In this document: in pieces, positions 40,579 to 48,476 of the stretch
How the letters are laid out: each line of letters opens with the position of its first letter
Position numbering within the stretch: the stretch's first letter is position 1
NCBI GenBank assembly: GCA_963735885.1
Contig: CAVTMP010000007.1
Location: 496,001 to 560,000 of the forward strand
Reading direction: 5' to 3'
DNA: 64,000 bases
Source of the DNA: JBBSBL01 sp963735885
Lineage (GTDB): Bacteria > Actinomycetota > Thermoleophilia > Solirubrobacterales > Solirubrobacteraceae
The notes under the pieces: model-generated
Databases searched by the model: none
What the model was told of the DNA's origin: nothing
Seen by the model: the letters and a program-made list of their open reading frames with translations, nothing else
Program-made: the position numbers and the translations under genes

Positions 40579-41873
40579 CCGAGCAGGCTCCGGGTGACGT
40601 CGCGGTAGCAGGCGGCGGCGAAGCCGAGGTCGCGCACGTCGATCCGCTCGTCGGCGGCGTGGATGAGCGGCGAGGTGTCGTAGATCGACATGTGGCGCTG
40701 GGGGAAGAACCCGTAGGCCACGACGTCGGGGAACGCGTCGCGGAAGGCCACCGAGTCCGTGTACCCGGGAAGGATGACCGGGATCACCTCGGCCCCCGGG
40801 TCCTGGTCGCCCACCCAGCGCACGAGGGCGTCGTGCAGCGCACCCTCGGGCCGCGACCCGTTGCCCGGGACCATCTCGCTGAACTCGAGCTCGTAGCCCG
40901 CGGTCCCGAGCACCTCCTCGACCGCGCGGCGCGCATCGGCCGCGCCGAGGCCGGGCGGGACGCGGCAGTCCACGCCGAGCGTCGCGCGCGAGGGGATGAC
41001 GTTGATCTTCTCCGAGGCGGAGATGCGGGTCGGCGTGAGCGTGACGCCGAGGACGGGCTCGACGAGCACGGCCAGCCGCGGGTCCCGCGCCCCCACGTTG
41101 CGGAGCGCCGCGGCGGGGTCGTCGGGATCCTCGCCGAGACCGCGCAGGAACGCCCGCCCGAGGTCGGTCGGCGACCAGGACGGCTGCGCCCCGCCGAGCC
41201 GCTCGAGGATCGGCGCCATCTTCAGCAGCGCGTTGTCCCCCATCCGCGGGATCGACGCGTGGCCGGCGACGCCGGTCGTGGAGAGCCGGAAGCGGAAGAC
41301 CCCCTTCTCCCCGCAGCACACGCCGTAGAGTCGCCGCCCGTCGTAGGGGATGACCTCCCCGCCGCCCTCGTTCAGCAGCCAGTCGCAGCGCACGAGGTCG
41401 GGGTGCTCGGAGCACAGCCAGCGCGCGCCGAGGTTGCCGCCGCTCTCCTCGTCGACGACGGAGACGACGAGGAGATCGCCGCGGGCGGGACGCCAGCCCT
41501 CGCGGGCCAGCGCGACGGCCGCCACCGCCTCGGCGGCGCCCTGCGACTTCATGTCGATCGCGCCGCGCCCCCAGAGGAAGCCGTCGGCGACGTCGCCGGA
41601 CCACGGGTCGCGCGCCCACTCCTCCGGCGTGGCGAGCACGGTGTCGACGTGCGCGAGCAGGCAGAGCGTCGGCCCGGGCTCCGCGCCGCGCAGCCGCGCG
41701 ACGAGGTTGGGGCGCGGCTCCTCCGCGCCGACGAGCGTGATCTCGAACCCGGCGTCGCCGAGGTAGCCGGCGAGGTACTCCTGGGCCGCCCGCTCGTTGC
41801 CCGGCGGGTTGACCGTGTCGAAGCGGACGAGGTGCTGGAGCACCGTGGTGGTCTCGGCCTGGAGGTCGGTCAC
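40575..41873 (-). CDS. M20 family metallopeptidase (ArgE/DapE/ACY1 type)
   Basis: A 432-residue zinc amidohydrolase/peptidase. Metal site: LCLLAHVDTVLATPEEWARD (His, Asp), LWGRGAIDMKSQGAAEAVAA (bridging Asp), VVSVVDEESGGNLGARWL (Glu pair) and the late RHMSIYDTSPLIHAADERID (final His). The dimerisation domain lies between. Substrate class (acyl-amino acid or peptide) cannot be fixed. TAGCAT sits 8 nt before GTG 41873. First gene of the M20-DUF1385 pair. Confidence 0.92.
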   Translation of the reverse strand: MTDLQAETTTVLQHLVRFDTVNPPGNERAAQEYLAGYLGDAGFEITLVGAEEPRPNLVARLRGAEPGPTLCLLAHVDTVLATPEEWARDPWSGDVADGFLWGRGAIDMKSQGAAEAVAAVALAREGWRPARGDLLVVSVVDEESGGNLGARWLCSEHPDLVRCDWLLNEGGGEVIPYDGRRLYGVCCGEKGVFRFRLSTTGVAGHASIPRMGDNALLKMAPILERLGGAQPSWSPTDLGRAFLRGLGEDPDDPAAALRNVGARDPRLAVLVEPVLGVTLTPTRISASEKINVIPSRATLGVDCRVPPGLGAADARRAVEEVLGTAGYELEFSEMVPGNGSRPEGALHDALVRWVGDQDPGAEVIPVILPGYTDSVAFRDAFPDVVAYGFFPQRHMSIYDTSPLIHAADERIDVRDLGFAAACYRDVTRSLLG

Positions 41874-41881
41874 CGCGGGCC

Positions 41882-41887
41882 ATGCTA
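41882..41887 (-). promoter_or_regulatory. -10-like TAGCAT before the M20 peptidase gene
   Basis: TAGCAT (41887-41882) is 8 nt before GTG 41873; no ribosome binding site is visible. Confidence 0.45.
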
Positions 41888-41935
41888 CGCAAGGGCCACA
41901 TCCCGGCCGCGACGGTGTGGTTCGCTTCCGGGCCG

Positions 41936-43126
41936 ATGGCCGCGTCCGCCTCGCCCACGACCGCGCCGGCGTCGGCGCCGAGCGTCGGCGAGGTCGCCCG
42001 CGAGTGGACGCGGATCGGCTGCGTGGGCTTCGGCGGCCCGCCGGCGCACATCGCCCTGCTGCGGGACCTGTGCGTCGAGCGGCGGGGCTGGCTCTCCGCC
42101 GCGCAGTTCGAGGACGGGGTCGCCGCGACCAACCTGCTGCCCGGCCCGGCCTCGACGCAGCTCGCGATCTACTGCGCGTGGCGGCTGCGCGGCGCGCGCG
42201 GCGCGCTCGCCGGCGGGCTCGGCTTCGTCGTGCCGGGCCTCGTGGCGATTCTCGCGCTGTCGGCGCTGTTCCTCGCCGGCGCGCCGCCGCGCTGGGTCCG
42301 CGGGGCCGGTGCGGGAGCGGGCGCCGCGGTCGCCGCGGTCGCGGTGTCGGCGGGATGGGCGCTGGCGGAGCCGAGCTGGCGCAAGGCGGGCGATCACCGC
42401 GCGCGCTGGTGGGCCTACGCGCTGGCCGGCGGGGCCGCCGCGGCGCTGGTCGGCCCCTGGCTCGTGCTCGTGCTGCTGGGCTGCGGCGCGCTCGAGGTCG
42501 TGTGGCGGCGGGCGGGACGGGGCGCGGGCGGCGGCGCGTCGGCGGTGCTCTCGCCGTGGGTCGGCGCGCCGCTGGCCGCGATCGCCGGGGCGGGCGGGCT
42601 CGGCGCGCTGGCCTGGGTCGCGTTCAAGGTCGGCGCGCTCTCCTACGGCGGGGGCTTCGTGATCATCCCGCTCATGCAGGCCGACGCCGTCGATCGCTAC
42701 CACTGGATGAGCGACGCGCAGTTCCTGAACGCCGTGGCCCTCGGCCAGGTGACGCCCGGGCCGGTGGTGCACACGGTCGCGGCGGTGGGCTACGCCGCGG
42801 CGGGCGTGGGCGGTGCGCTGCTGGCGGCGCTCGTGGCGTTCGCGCCGTCGTTCTCGTTCGTCCTGCTCGGCGCGGAGCGGTTCGACCGCCTGCGGGGAAG
42901 CTGCGGCGTGCGGGCGTTCCTCGACGGCGCGGGGCCGGCGGCGGTCGGCGCGATCCTCGGGTCGGCCGTCCCGCTCGCCCTCGCGCTCGGCGAGCGATGG
43001 CAGGTCGCCGTGCTCGCCGCGGCGGCGGTCGCGCTGCTCGCGCTGCGCCGCGGGGTCGTGGCGACGCTCCTGGGAGCCGGGGTCGTCGGGGTCGTGGTGG
43101 CGCTGACGGGCGGGCCGCTGCCGTAG
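41936..43126 (+). CDS. chrA: ChrA chromate transporter, two-domain
   Basis: About 396 residues from ATG 41936; longer in-frame starts exist at 41882 and GTG codons between. Two CHR domains are present: WTRIGCVGFGGPPAHIALLR with GWLSAAQFEDGVAATNLLPG in the N half, and FKVGALSYGGGFVIIPLMQA with MSDAQFLNAVALGQVTPGPV in the C half. The family exports chromate or similar oxyanions by proton coupling. About ten membrane segments. Stands alone; no chrB regulator nearby. Confidence 0.92.
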   Translation: MAASASPTTAPASAPSVGEVAREWTRIGCVGFGGPPAHIALLRDLCVERRGWLSAAQFEDGVAATNLLPGPASTQLAIYCAWRLRGARGALAGGLGFVVPGLVAILALSALFLAGAPPRWVRGAGAGAGAAVAAVAVSAGWALAEPSWRKAGDHRARWWAYALAGGAAAALVGPWLVLVLLGCGALEVVWRRAGRGAGGGASAVLSPWVGAPLAAIAGAGGLGALAWVAFKVGALSYGGGFVIIPLMQADAVDRYHWMSDAQFLNAVALGQVTPGPVVHTVAAVGYAAAGVGGALLAALVAFAPSFSFVLLGAERFDRLRGSCGVRAFLDGAGPAAVGAILGSAVPLALALGERWQVAVLAAAAVALLALRRGVVATLLGAGVVGVVVALTGGPLP

Positions 43127-43207
43127 CCCGGCGGGCGCGGTGGCGGGCGGGTGGGGTGACGGGCCGGTGGGGGGCCGGCGGTCGCGGTGGCCGGCGGCCG
43201 CGGTGGC

Positions 43208-43258
43208 GAACGGTTGCGGCCGACGAACGGTCGCGGCCGACGAACGGTCGCTCCGGCG
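43208..43258 (+). repeat. 17-bp tandem repeat, about three copies
   Basis: Copies begin GAACGG at 43208, 43225 and 43242; the unit is GAACGGTCGCGGCCGAC, the first copy having TTG in place of TCG, the third diverging after ten bases. Confidence 0.75.
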
Positions 43259-43303
43259 GGCCGGCAGGGCCGGCGAACGGCATCATCGAAGCAGGGTCGG
43301 GCG

Positions 43304-43338
43304 GCGGAGCAGGGACGCCCGAGGCGTCGCTGCTCCGC
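43304..43338. repeat. Long near-perfect hairpin
   Basis: GCGGAGCAGGGACGCC (43304-43319) pairs with GGCGTCGCTGCTCCGC (43323-43338), 15 of 16 positions, around a three-base loop CGA. No U-tract follows. It could be a late terminator for chrA, 180 bp downstream of its stop, or an RNA structure. Confidence 0.7.
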
Positions 43339-43483
43339 GCGGGATCGAGCGGATCGCGCGCTCCTCCGCACGTTACCCCTGACATACACGGGAAACGTGA
43401 AGCAGAGCGCCCGACGGAGCATGGAGCGCCGCCCCCGCCCGGGGCGACGACCCCGACGGGACCACCCCCCACACCCACGCGCT

Positions 43484-43620
43484 TCGATGCCCGACGTTGC
43501 CCGGCGCGACCACCGCCCACGCCCCTCGATGCCCGACGTTGCCCGGCACGACCACCGCCCACGCCCGTCGATGCCCATCGTTGCCCGGCACGACCACCGC
43601 CCACGCCCCTCGATGCCCGC
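43484..43620 (+). repeat. 42-bp tandem repeat (minisatellite), about 3.3 copies
   Basis: Copies begin TCGATGCCC at 43484, 43526, 43568 and 43610 (exactly 42 bp apart) and share CCCGACGTTGCCCGGC and GACCACCGCCCACGCCC. A degenerate copy precedes at about 43442. The unit is 14 codons long, so every frame reads as a repeat peptide; I do not believe any is translated. Confidence 0.85.
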
Positions 43621-43650
43621 CGTGTCGGCACCCGGCTCCGCCGGCCTCGC

Positions 43651-43656
43651 CATACT
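43651..43656 (+). promoter_or_regulatory. -10-like CATACT before rarA
   Basis: CATACT is 6 nt before ATG 43663, with no ribosome binding site. Same hexamer as at 2336, 5318 and 48463. Confidence 0.5.
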
Positions 43657-43662
43657 CGCTCC

Positions 43663-45000
43663 ATGGAGTCGCTCTTCGATCCGGGCGACGGCGCGGACGC
43701 CGGGCCCGGTCGCGCCGCGCCCGCCGGGGCGCCGCTCGCGGCTCGCCTGCGGCCGGCGGACCTCGCCGGGTTCGTGGGGCAGGCCCACCTCCTCGCGCCG
43801 GGCTCGGCGCTGCGCACCGCGATCGAGGAGGGCCGTCCGCACTCGATGATCCTCTTCGGCCCGCCCGGGACGGGCAAGACGACGCTCGCCCGCATCGTCG
43901 CCGCCTCGGCGAGCGCGGCGTTCGAGGAGAAGAGCGCGGTGGCCGCCGGCCGGGCCGAGGTGCGCGCCGTCATCGAGCGCGCGGGCCACCGCCGCCGGAC
44001 GACGGGCGAGGCGACGATCTTCTTCCTCGACGAGATCCACCGGTTCAACCGGGCGCAGCAGGACGCGCTGCTGCCGGCGGTCGAGGACGGCCTCCTCACC
44101 CTGATCGGCGCGACGACCGAGAACCCGTTCTTCGAGGTCAACTCGGCGCTGCTCTCGCGGGCGCGGATCTACGAGCTGCACGCGCTGGCCCCGGACGAGG
44201 TCGCGACGCTGCTGCGCCGCGCGCTGGAGAGCGGCGCCCTCGCCGCGGCGGGCGTGACCGACGACGCCCTCGACTTCCTCGCCGATCGCGCCGCCGGCGA
44301 CGCGCGCAACGCGCTCGCGGCGCTCGAGCTGGCCGTCGAGACAGCCGGCCCGGAGACCGAGGTGACGCTCGCGCACGCCGAGGACGCGATGCAGCGTCGC
44401 GCGGTCATGCGCTACGACCGCGATCGCGACCAGCACTACGACTACGTCTCGGCCTGGATCAAGGCGACCCGCGCGAGCGACCCCGACGCGAGCCTGTACT
44501 ACCTCGCGGTGATGCTCGAAGGCGGAGAGGACCCCCGCTTCCTCGCCCGGCGCATGGTGATCCTCGCCTCCGAGGACGTGGGCAACGCCGATCCGCACGC
44601 GCTCGAGATCGCCGTCGCGACCGCGCAGGCGGTCGAGCACGTCGGCCTGCCGGAGTGCCAGTTCGCGCTCGCCCAGGCGTCGGTCTACCTCGCGCTGGCG
44701 CCGAAGTCGAACGCCGCCTACCGCGCGATCGGCGCCGCCCGGCGCCACGTCCGGGAGCAGGGCGCCGCGCTGCCGCCCGCGGCCCTGCGCTCGGCCGCCT
44801 ACCCCGGCGCCGCGAAGCTCGGCCGCGGCGCGGGGTACGACTACCCGCACGATCACGCCGGGCATCTCTCGACCCAGGACGTGATGCCCGAGGAGCTCGC
44901 CGGGGAGCGCTTCTACCGGCCCGACGAGAGCGAGACGGCGATGGCCGAGCGTCTCGCGGCGATCCGCCGGGCGCGGGGGATCGAGCCGGACGGCCGGTAG
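43663..45000 (+). CDS. rarA: RarA/MgsA-type AAA+ replication-associated ATPase
   Basis: A 445-residue clamp-loader-like ATPase that acts at stalled forks. Walker A MILFGPPGTGKTTLARIVAA (P-loop about residues 66-73), Walker B TIFFLDEIHRFNRAQQDALL, sensor 1 LIGATTENPFFEVNSALLSR, and the C-terminal tetramerisation part YLALAPKSNAAYRAIGAARR, GYDYPHDHAGHLSTQDVMPE, LAGERFYRP. Full length and well conserved. Confidence 0.95.
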   Translation: MESLFDPGDGADAGPGRAAPAGAPLAARLRPADLAGFVGQAHLLAPGSALRTAIEEGRPHSMILFGPPGTGKTTLARIVAASASAAFEEKSAVAAGRAEVRAVIERAGHRRRTTGEATIFFLDEIHRFNRAQQDALLPAVEDGLLTLIGATTENPFFEVNSALLSRARIYELHALAPDEVATLLRRALESGALAAAGVTDDALDFLADRAAGDARNALAALELAVETAGPETEVTLAHAEDAMQRRAVMRYDRDRDQHYDYVSAWIKATRASDPDASLYYLAVMLEGGEDPRFLARRMVILASEDVGNADPHALEIAVATAQAVEHVGLPECQFALAQASVYLALAPKSNAAYRAIGAARRHVREQGAALPPAALRSAAYPGAAKLGRGAGYDYPHDHAGHLSTQDVMPEELAGERFYRPDESETAMAERLAAIRRARGIEPDGR

Positions 45001-45033
45001 CGGCCGGCCGGCCCGGGCTCGGCGCGGGGCGGC

Positions 45034-45684
45034 CTACGCCAGCCGCCGCTCGGTGGCCCAGCGCGCGAGCTCGTGGCGACTCGAGAGCTGGAGCTTGCGC
45101 AGCACGGCCGAGACGTGGGCCTCGACGGTCTTTGCCGAGATCCCGAGACGCCGCGCGATCTCCTTGTACATGTAGCCGCGGGCCAGGTGCTGGAGGACCT
45201 CCCGCTCGCGCGGGGTGAGGCGGTCGAGGTCGGCGTCGGCGCCCGGCTCCGCCGCCGGGGCCTCCGTCGCGAACGCGTCGAGGACGAAGCCCGCGAGCCG
45301 CGGGGAGAAGACCGCGTCGCCCTCGTGGACCCGCCCGACCGCGTCGACGAGATCGGGCCCCGCGATCGTCTTCGTCACGTAGCCCCGCGCGCCGGCCCGG
45401 ATCACGGCGATGACGTCCTCGGCCGCATCGGAGACCGACAGCGCGAGGAAGCGGGGGGCCGGCACCTGATCCGCCGCGGTGCGGCGGATGACCTCGGCCC
45501 CGCCCCCGTCGGGCATGTGGACGTCGAGCAGCACGACGTCGGGCGCGGTTCGCGCGATCAGCGCGACGGCCTCGGCGACGGTCGCCGCCTCGCCGACGAT
45601 CTCGACCTCCGACTCGAGCTCGGCGCGAACGCCGGCCCGGAAGATCTGGTGGTCGTCGACGAGCGCGACGCGGATCCGGCTCAC
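45034..45684 (-). CDS. LuxR/NarL-type response regulator
   Basis: A 216-residue regulator. Receiver domain: IRVALVDDHQIFRAGVRAEL, phospho-acceptor Asp in DVVLLDVHMPDGGGAEVI, and lysine in RGYVTKTIAG. The C-terminal LuxR helix-turn-helix is LTPREREVLQHLARGYMYKE, ISAKTVEAHVSAVLRKLQ. GTG 45684 overlaps the histidine kinase stop (GTGA), so kinase and regulator form a pair. Confidence 0.95.
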   Translation of the reverse strand: MSRIRVALVDDHQIFRAGVRAELESEVEIVGEAATVAEAVALIARTAPDVVLLDVHMPDGGGAEVIRRTAADQVPAPRFLALSVSDAAEDVIAVIRAGARGYVTKTIAGPDLVDAVGRVHEGDAVFSPRLAGFVLDAFATEAPAAEPGADADLDRLTPREREVLQHLARGYMYKEIARRLGISAKTVEAHVSAVLRKLQLSSRHELARWATERRLA

Positions 45685-47000
45685 GGCGGCGCCTCCAGGA
45701 CGAGCTCGACCTCGGTGCCCTCGCCCGGCGCGCTGCTGATCTCCGCCCGGCCGCCGTGGCGCGCCATGCGCCCGGCGATCGACTCGCGCACGCCGCGACG
45801 GTCGGCCGGCACGACCGCCGGATCGAAGCCCGCCCCGCGATCGCGGACGAAGACGCGCACGGCCCCGCCGTCCGAGACCTCCGCGTAGACCGACACCGGC
45901 CCCCCGCCGGCGAACTTCGCCGCGTTGACCATCGCCTCGCGGGCCGCGGCGACGACGGCCTCGCCGCGGTCGTCGAGCGCCGTGTCGCCGACCCCGACGA
46001 CGTCGACCCGCACGCCGTGGGCCGACTCCACCTCGCCGGCCGCCGCCTCGAGCGCCGCCACCAGTCGACGCTCGCCGCCCGGGGTCGCGGCGCGACCGCT
46101 CAGCCAGCCGCGCAGCTCGCGCTCCTGCGACCGGGCGAGGGCGGCCACGGCGGCCGGGTCGCCGGCCCGCTTCTGGACGAGGGCGAGCGTCTGCAGGACC
46201 GAGTCGTGGAGGTGGGCGGAGAGCTCCGCGCGCTCCTGGCTGCGGATGCGCGCCGCGCGCTCCTCGTCTCGCGAGCGCAGGAGGCCGACGATCCAGGGGA
46301 CGAAGATCACGCCGAGCACGACCGCGGCGACGAGCACGGCGAGCAGCGCGTCCCGCGCCGCGCCCAGCGCCCCCGTGGCCTGCAGGAAGGTGACGCCGGC
46401 CGCGACGACGAGGGCCACGCCGAGGCCGGTGCGCGACACGGCCTGGGCGCGGCGGGCGGAGGGCGCCGCGGACCCCGCGTCGCCGGAGCCCGCCGGGGCC
46501 GGGGCCGCCGCGGGGCGGGTGGCGGACATCGCCGGGGCCGTGGCGGACGCCGCCGGGGCGGTGGCGGACGTCGCCGGTGCGGCGACCGACTGGCGCCACA
46601 GCAGGGCGCCACCGCCGGCCAGCAGCACCAGCGGCCAGGTCAGCGCGTCGGAGAACCAGATCCCGGTCGCGCGCAGGGCGAGCAGCGCGGCGAGGACGAG
46701 CAGCGCCACCCCGAGGCCGACCTCGACGGCGCCGCGACCGGTCCGGCGGCGGCGCGGCTCTTGGGCGGCGGCGTCCGTGCTCGGCGTGAGCAGCCACGCC
46801 AGCGCGTACACGACGACGCCCACGCCACCGGCGGCCGCCCCGGCGACGAAGGCGACGCGCACGACCAGCGGGTCGACCCCCAGCTCGCCGGCGATCCCCG
46901 CGCACACGCCCGCGATCAACCGTCGCGACGGGTCGCGGCGCAGCGCGCGAGCCGGCCGGCCGGCCGGGGCTTGAGGGGTCGCGGCCATCGCGGCCGTCAT
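45681..47000 (-). CDS. PspC-domain histidine kinase (HisKA_3 type)
   Basis: A 439-residue membrane sensor kinase. Residues about 18-75 are a PspC domain (RRLIAGVCAGIAGELGVDPL), followed by two or more further membrane segments. Residues 138-160 contain a short repeat (APATSATAPAASATAPAMSA). The dimerisation/phospho-acceptor helix has AHLHDSVLQTLALVQKRAGD and the ATPase part has AAREAMVNAAKFAGGG, DRGAGFDPA and SSAPGEGTEVELVL. PspC-linked kinases respond to cell-envelope stress. Confidence 0.93.
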   Translation of the reverse strand: MTAAMAATPQAPAGRPARALRRDPSRRLIAGVCAGIAGELGVDPLVVRVAFVAGAAAGGVGVVVYALAWLLTPSTDAAAQEPRRRRTGRGAVEVGLGVALLVLAALLALRATGIWFSDALTWPLVLLAGGGALLWRQSVAAPATSATAPAASATAPAMSATRPAAAPAPAGSGDAGSAAPSARRAQAVSRTGLGVALVVAAGVTFLQATGALGAARDALLAVLVAAVVLGVIFVPWIVGLLRSRDEERAARIRSQERAELSAHLHDSVLQTLALVQKRAGDPAAVAALARSQERELRGWLSGRAATPGGERRLVAALEAAAGEVESAHGVRVDVVGVGDTALDDRGEAVVAAAREAMVNAAKFAGGGPVSVYAEVSDGGAVRVFVRDRGAGFDPAVVPADRRGVRESIAGRMARHGGRAEISSAPGEGTEVELVLEAPP

Positions 47001-47020
47001 GGTCGCAGCGTCGCCCGCGC

Positions 47021-47209
47021 TCAGTCCCGGCGCCCGAGGCCCCGGGCCAGGAGGATCGCGCCGGCCGCGGCGCAGAGCAGCGGCACGAGGGCGGCGAACG
47101 AGAGGTGGAGCGCACCGGCCTGGTCGGCGAGGAGGACCCCGCCGACCAGGGCCAGCGCGAGGCCGGCGACGAGGGCCGGCCCGTCGGGGCGCCGGCGGGG
47201 GTCAGGCAC
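47021..47209 (-). CDS. Small two-helix membrane protein (LiaF/DUF5668-like TM region)
   Basis: About 62 residues from GTG 47209, which lies inside the end of the upstream PspC gene (8-nt overlap). Two hydrophobic helices (ALVAGLALALVGGVLLADQA and FAALVPLLCAAAGAILLARG) with the spacing seen in the LiaF/DUF5668 membrane region. It sits between a PspC/LiaF-like protein and a PspC kinase, so it is probably an accessory subunit of the same system. Confidence 0.65.
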   Translation of the reverse strand: MPDPRRRPDGPALVAGLALALVGGVLLADQAGALHLSFAALVPLLCAAAGAILLARGLGRRD

Positions 47210-48341
47210 CCACCGCTCCCACGGGGTCTCCGCAGGCCCGCGCCGCGGCCACGCGCTCGACGGCGCGCTGTGCGCCGCCGGCACCCTCGTCCCAGCCGCC
47301 GCCGCGCCCGTCCCCGCCGTCGTCGCGGTGGCGCACCTCGACGGCGCCCAGCCCGACGTTCGCATCGAGGACGACCCGCGTCCGGCCGGCCGGCGCCACG
47401 CGCGGGTCGCGCCAGGACACGTCGACGCCGCCGCTGTCGTGGCCGAGCACGTCGACCGCCCCGGCGCCGACCTTCGCGGTCGAGGCGACGCACACGTTCG
47501 GCGGGACGAGGAGCAGCGCCTCCCCCATGCCGACCCGGAGGTCGAGCGGCACGTCGCCGGCGGGCAGCCGCGTGCCGCGCAGGTCGACGACCAGGCGCCC
47601 CGCGCCGAGCTGGTAGCGCTCGCGCAGGCCGGCGGCCGCGGCCGGGCGGTAGGTGCGCTGGCCGACGCCGCCGTGGAGGTCGAGGTCGGCCGCCGAGGCC
47701 ACGCCGGCCCCGAGCGCCAGCCCGAGCGCGAGCGGCACGACCCGTCGCACCGGGCGGAAGAAGGCCCCGACTACCACGACGAGGCCGGCGGCGATGACGA
47801 GCCCGGCGGCCAGGGCGCCGCTGCCCGTGCCGGTGAGCCAGAGCCCGGCGATGAACAGCGCCCCGGTCAGGAGAAGCAGCCCGAGGCCGCGCGCGCTCTG
47901 GCCGAGGATCTGCTCCGGCCCGTCGCCCACGCCCTCGCCGGAGGCCAGCCACCAGGTGCCCAGGCCGGCCAGGGCGAGCAGCGCGAGGGGCACGAGCACG
48001 CCGACGGAGCCGAGCACCGCGCCGGAGAGCAGCACGCCGCCGGCCGCGACGAGGGCCAGCACGCCGACGGCGGTGAGCAACCGGCTGCGGTCGCCGATCG
48101 CCTCGCCGCCCTCGTCGGGCATGAGCAGGAGCGCGCCGAGATAGAGCAGCGCGCCGAGCCCGGCGAGGAGGGCGAGGCCGACCGTGGCGATGCGCACGAC
48201 GAGCGGGTCGACGCCGAACGTGCGCGCGACGCCGGCGCACACGCCGCCGACGACGCGATCGGAGCGGGAGCGCACGAGCGGCGGCCGCGCGCCCTGCGGG
48301 GGCGGTGCGTCCGGCGCGGTCGGATCGGTATCGGGGGTCAT
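47202..48341 (-). CDS. PspC- and LiaF-like envelope stress protein
   Basis: A 379-residue membrane protein. The N-terminus is a PspC domain (RVVGGVCAGVARTFGVDPLV), then about six membrane segments (to residue 215), then a beta-rich tail with short repeats (LGAGRLVVDLRGTRLPAGDV, RVGMGEALLLVPPNVCVAST, KVGAGAVDVLGHDSGG) like the cell-wall-active-antibiotics-response domain of LiaF/VraT. First gene of the four-gene unit with a kinase and a LuxR regulator. ATG 48341 has GGAAAGG upstream. Confidence 0.85.
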   Translation of the reverse strand: MTPDTDPTAPDAPPPQGARPPLVRSRSDRVVGGVCAGVARTFGVDPLVVRIATVGLALLAGLGALLYLGALLLMPDEGGEAIGDRSRLLTAVGVLALVAAGGVLLSGAVLGSVGVLVPLALLALAGLGTWWLASGEGVGDGPEQILGQSARGLGLLLLTGALFIAGLWLTGTGSGALAAGLVIAAGLVVVVGAFFRPVRRVVPLALGLALGAGVASAADLDLHGGVGQRTYRPAAAAGLRERYQLGAGRLVVDLRGTRLPAGDVPLDLRVGMGEALLLVPPNVCVASTAKVGAGAVDVLGHDSGGVDVSWRDPRVAPAGRTRVVLDANVGLGAVEVRHRDDGGDGRGGGWDEGAGGAQRAVERVAAARACGDPVGAVGA

Positions 48342-48462
48342 GGGATGCCTTTCCTCGGGGGGATGGACGTCGCCGGCAGCATGCGCGCCGCCCGGCGCCC
48401 GGACAATCCGGAATCACCCCTACGGGTCGGAGCGACCGCGGGCCCGGCGCCCCCGTCGCGGT

Positions 48463-48468
48463 CATACT
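48463..48468 (+). promoter_or_regulatory. -10-like CATACT before the 48.5-kb aldehyde dehydrogenase
   Basis: CATACT is 8 nt before GTG 48477. It fixes the start at GTG 48477, since the reading frame itself stays open far upstream. Confidence 0.5.
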
Positions 48469-48476
48469 GCCCTCTC

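Larger units (their letters stand above)
43127..43662. other. 536-bp repeat-rich intergenic region
   Basis: No gene is convincing here, although all frames are open because of the high GC. The region holds a 17-bp tandem repeat (43208-43258), a long hairpin (43304-43338), a slightly less GC-rich patch around 43375-43420 and a 42-bp tandem repeat (43484-43620). It ends with the promoter of rarA (CATACT at 43651). Confidence 0.7.

Noticed and set aside
43373..43597. A 74-codon minus-strand ORF with a 14-residue repeat peptide
   Set aside because: The repeat comes from the 42-bp DNA repeat, which is open in other frames too. No signal peptide, start signal or homology.
43484..43620. CRISPR array
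   Set aside because: Copies are directly adjacent 42-bp tandem units without spacers, and no cas genes are present.
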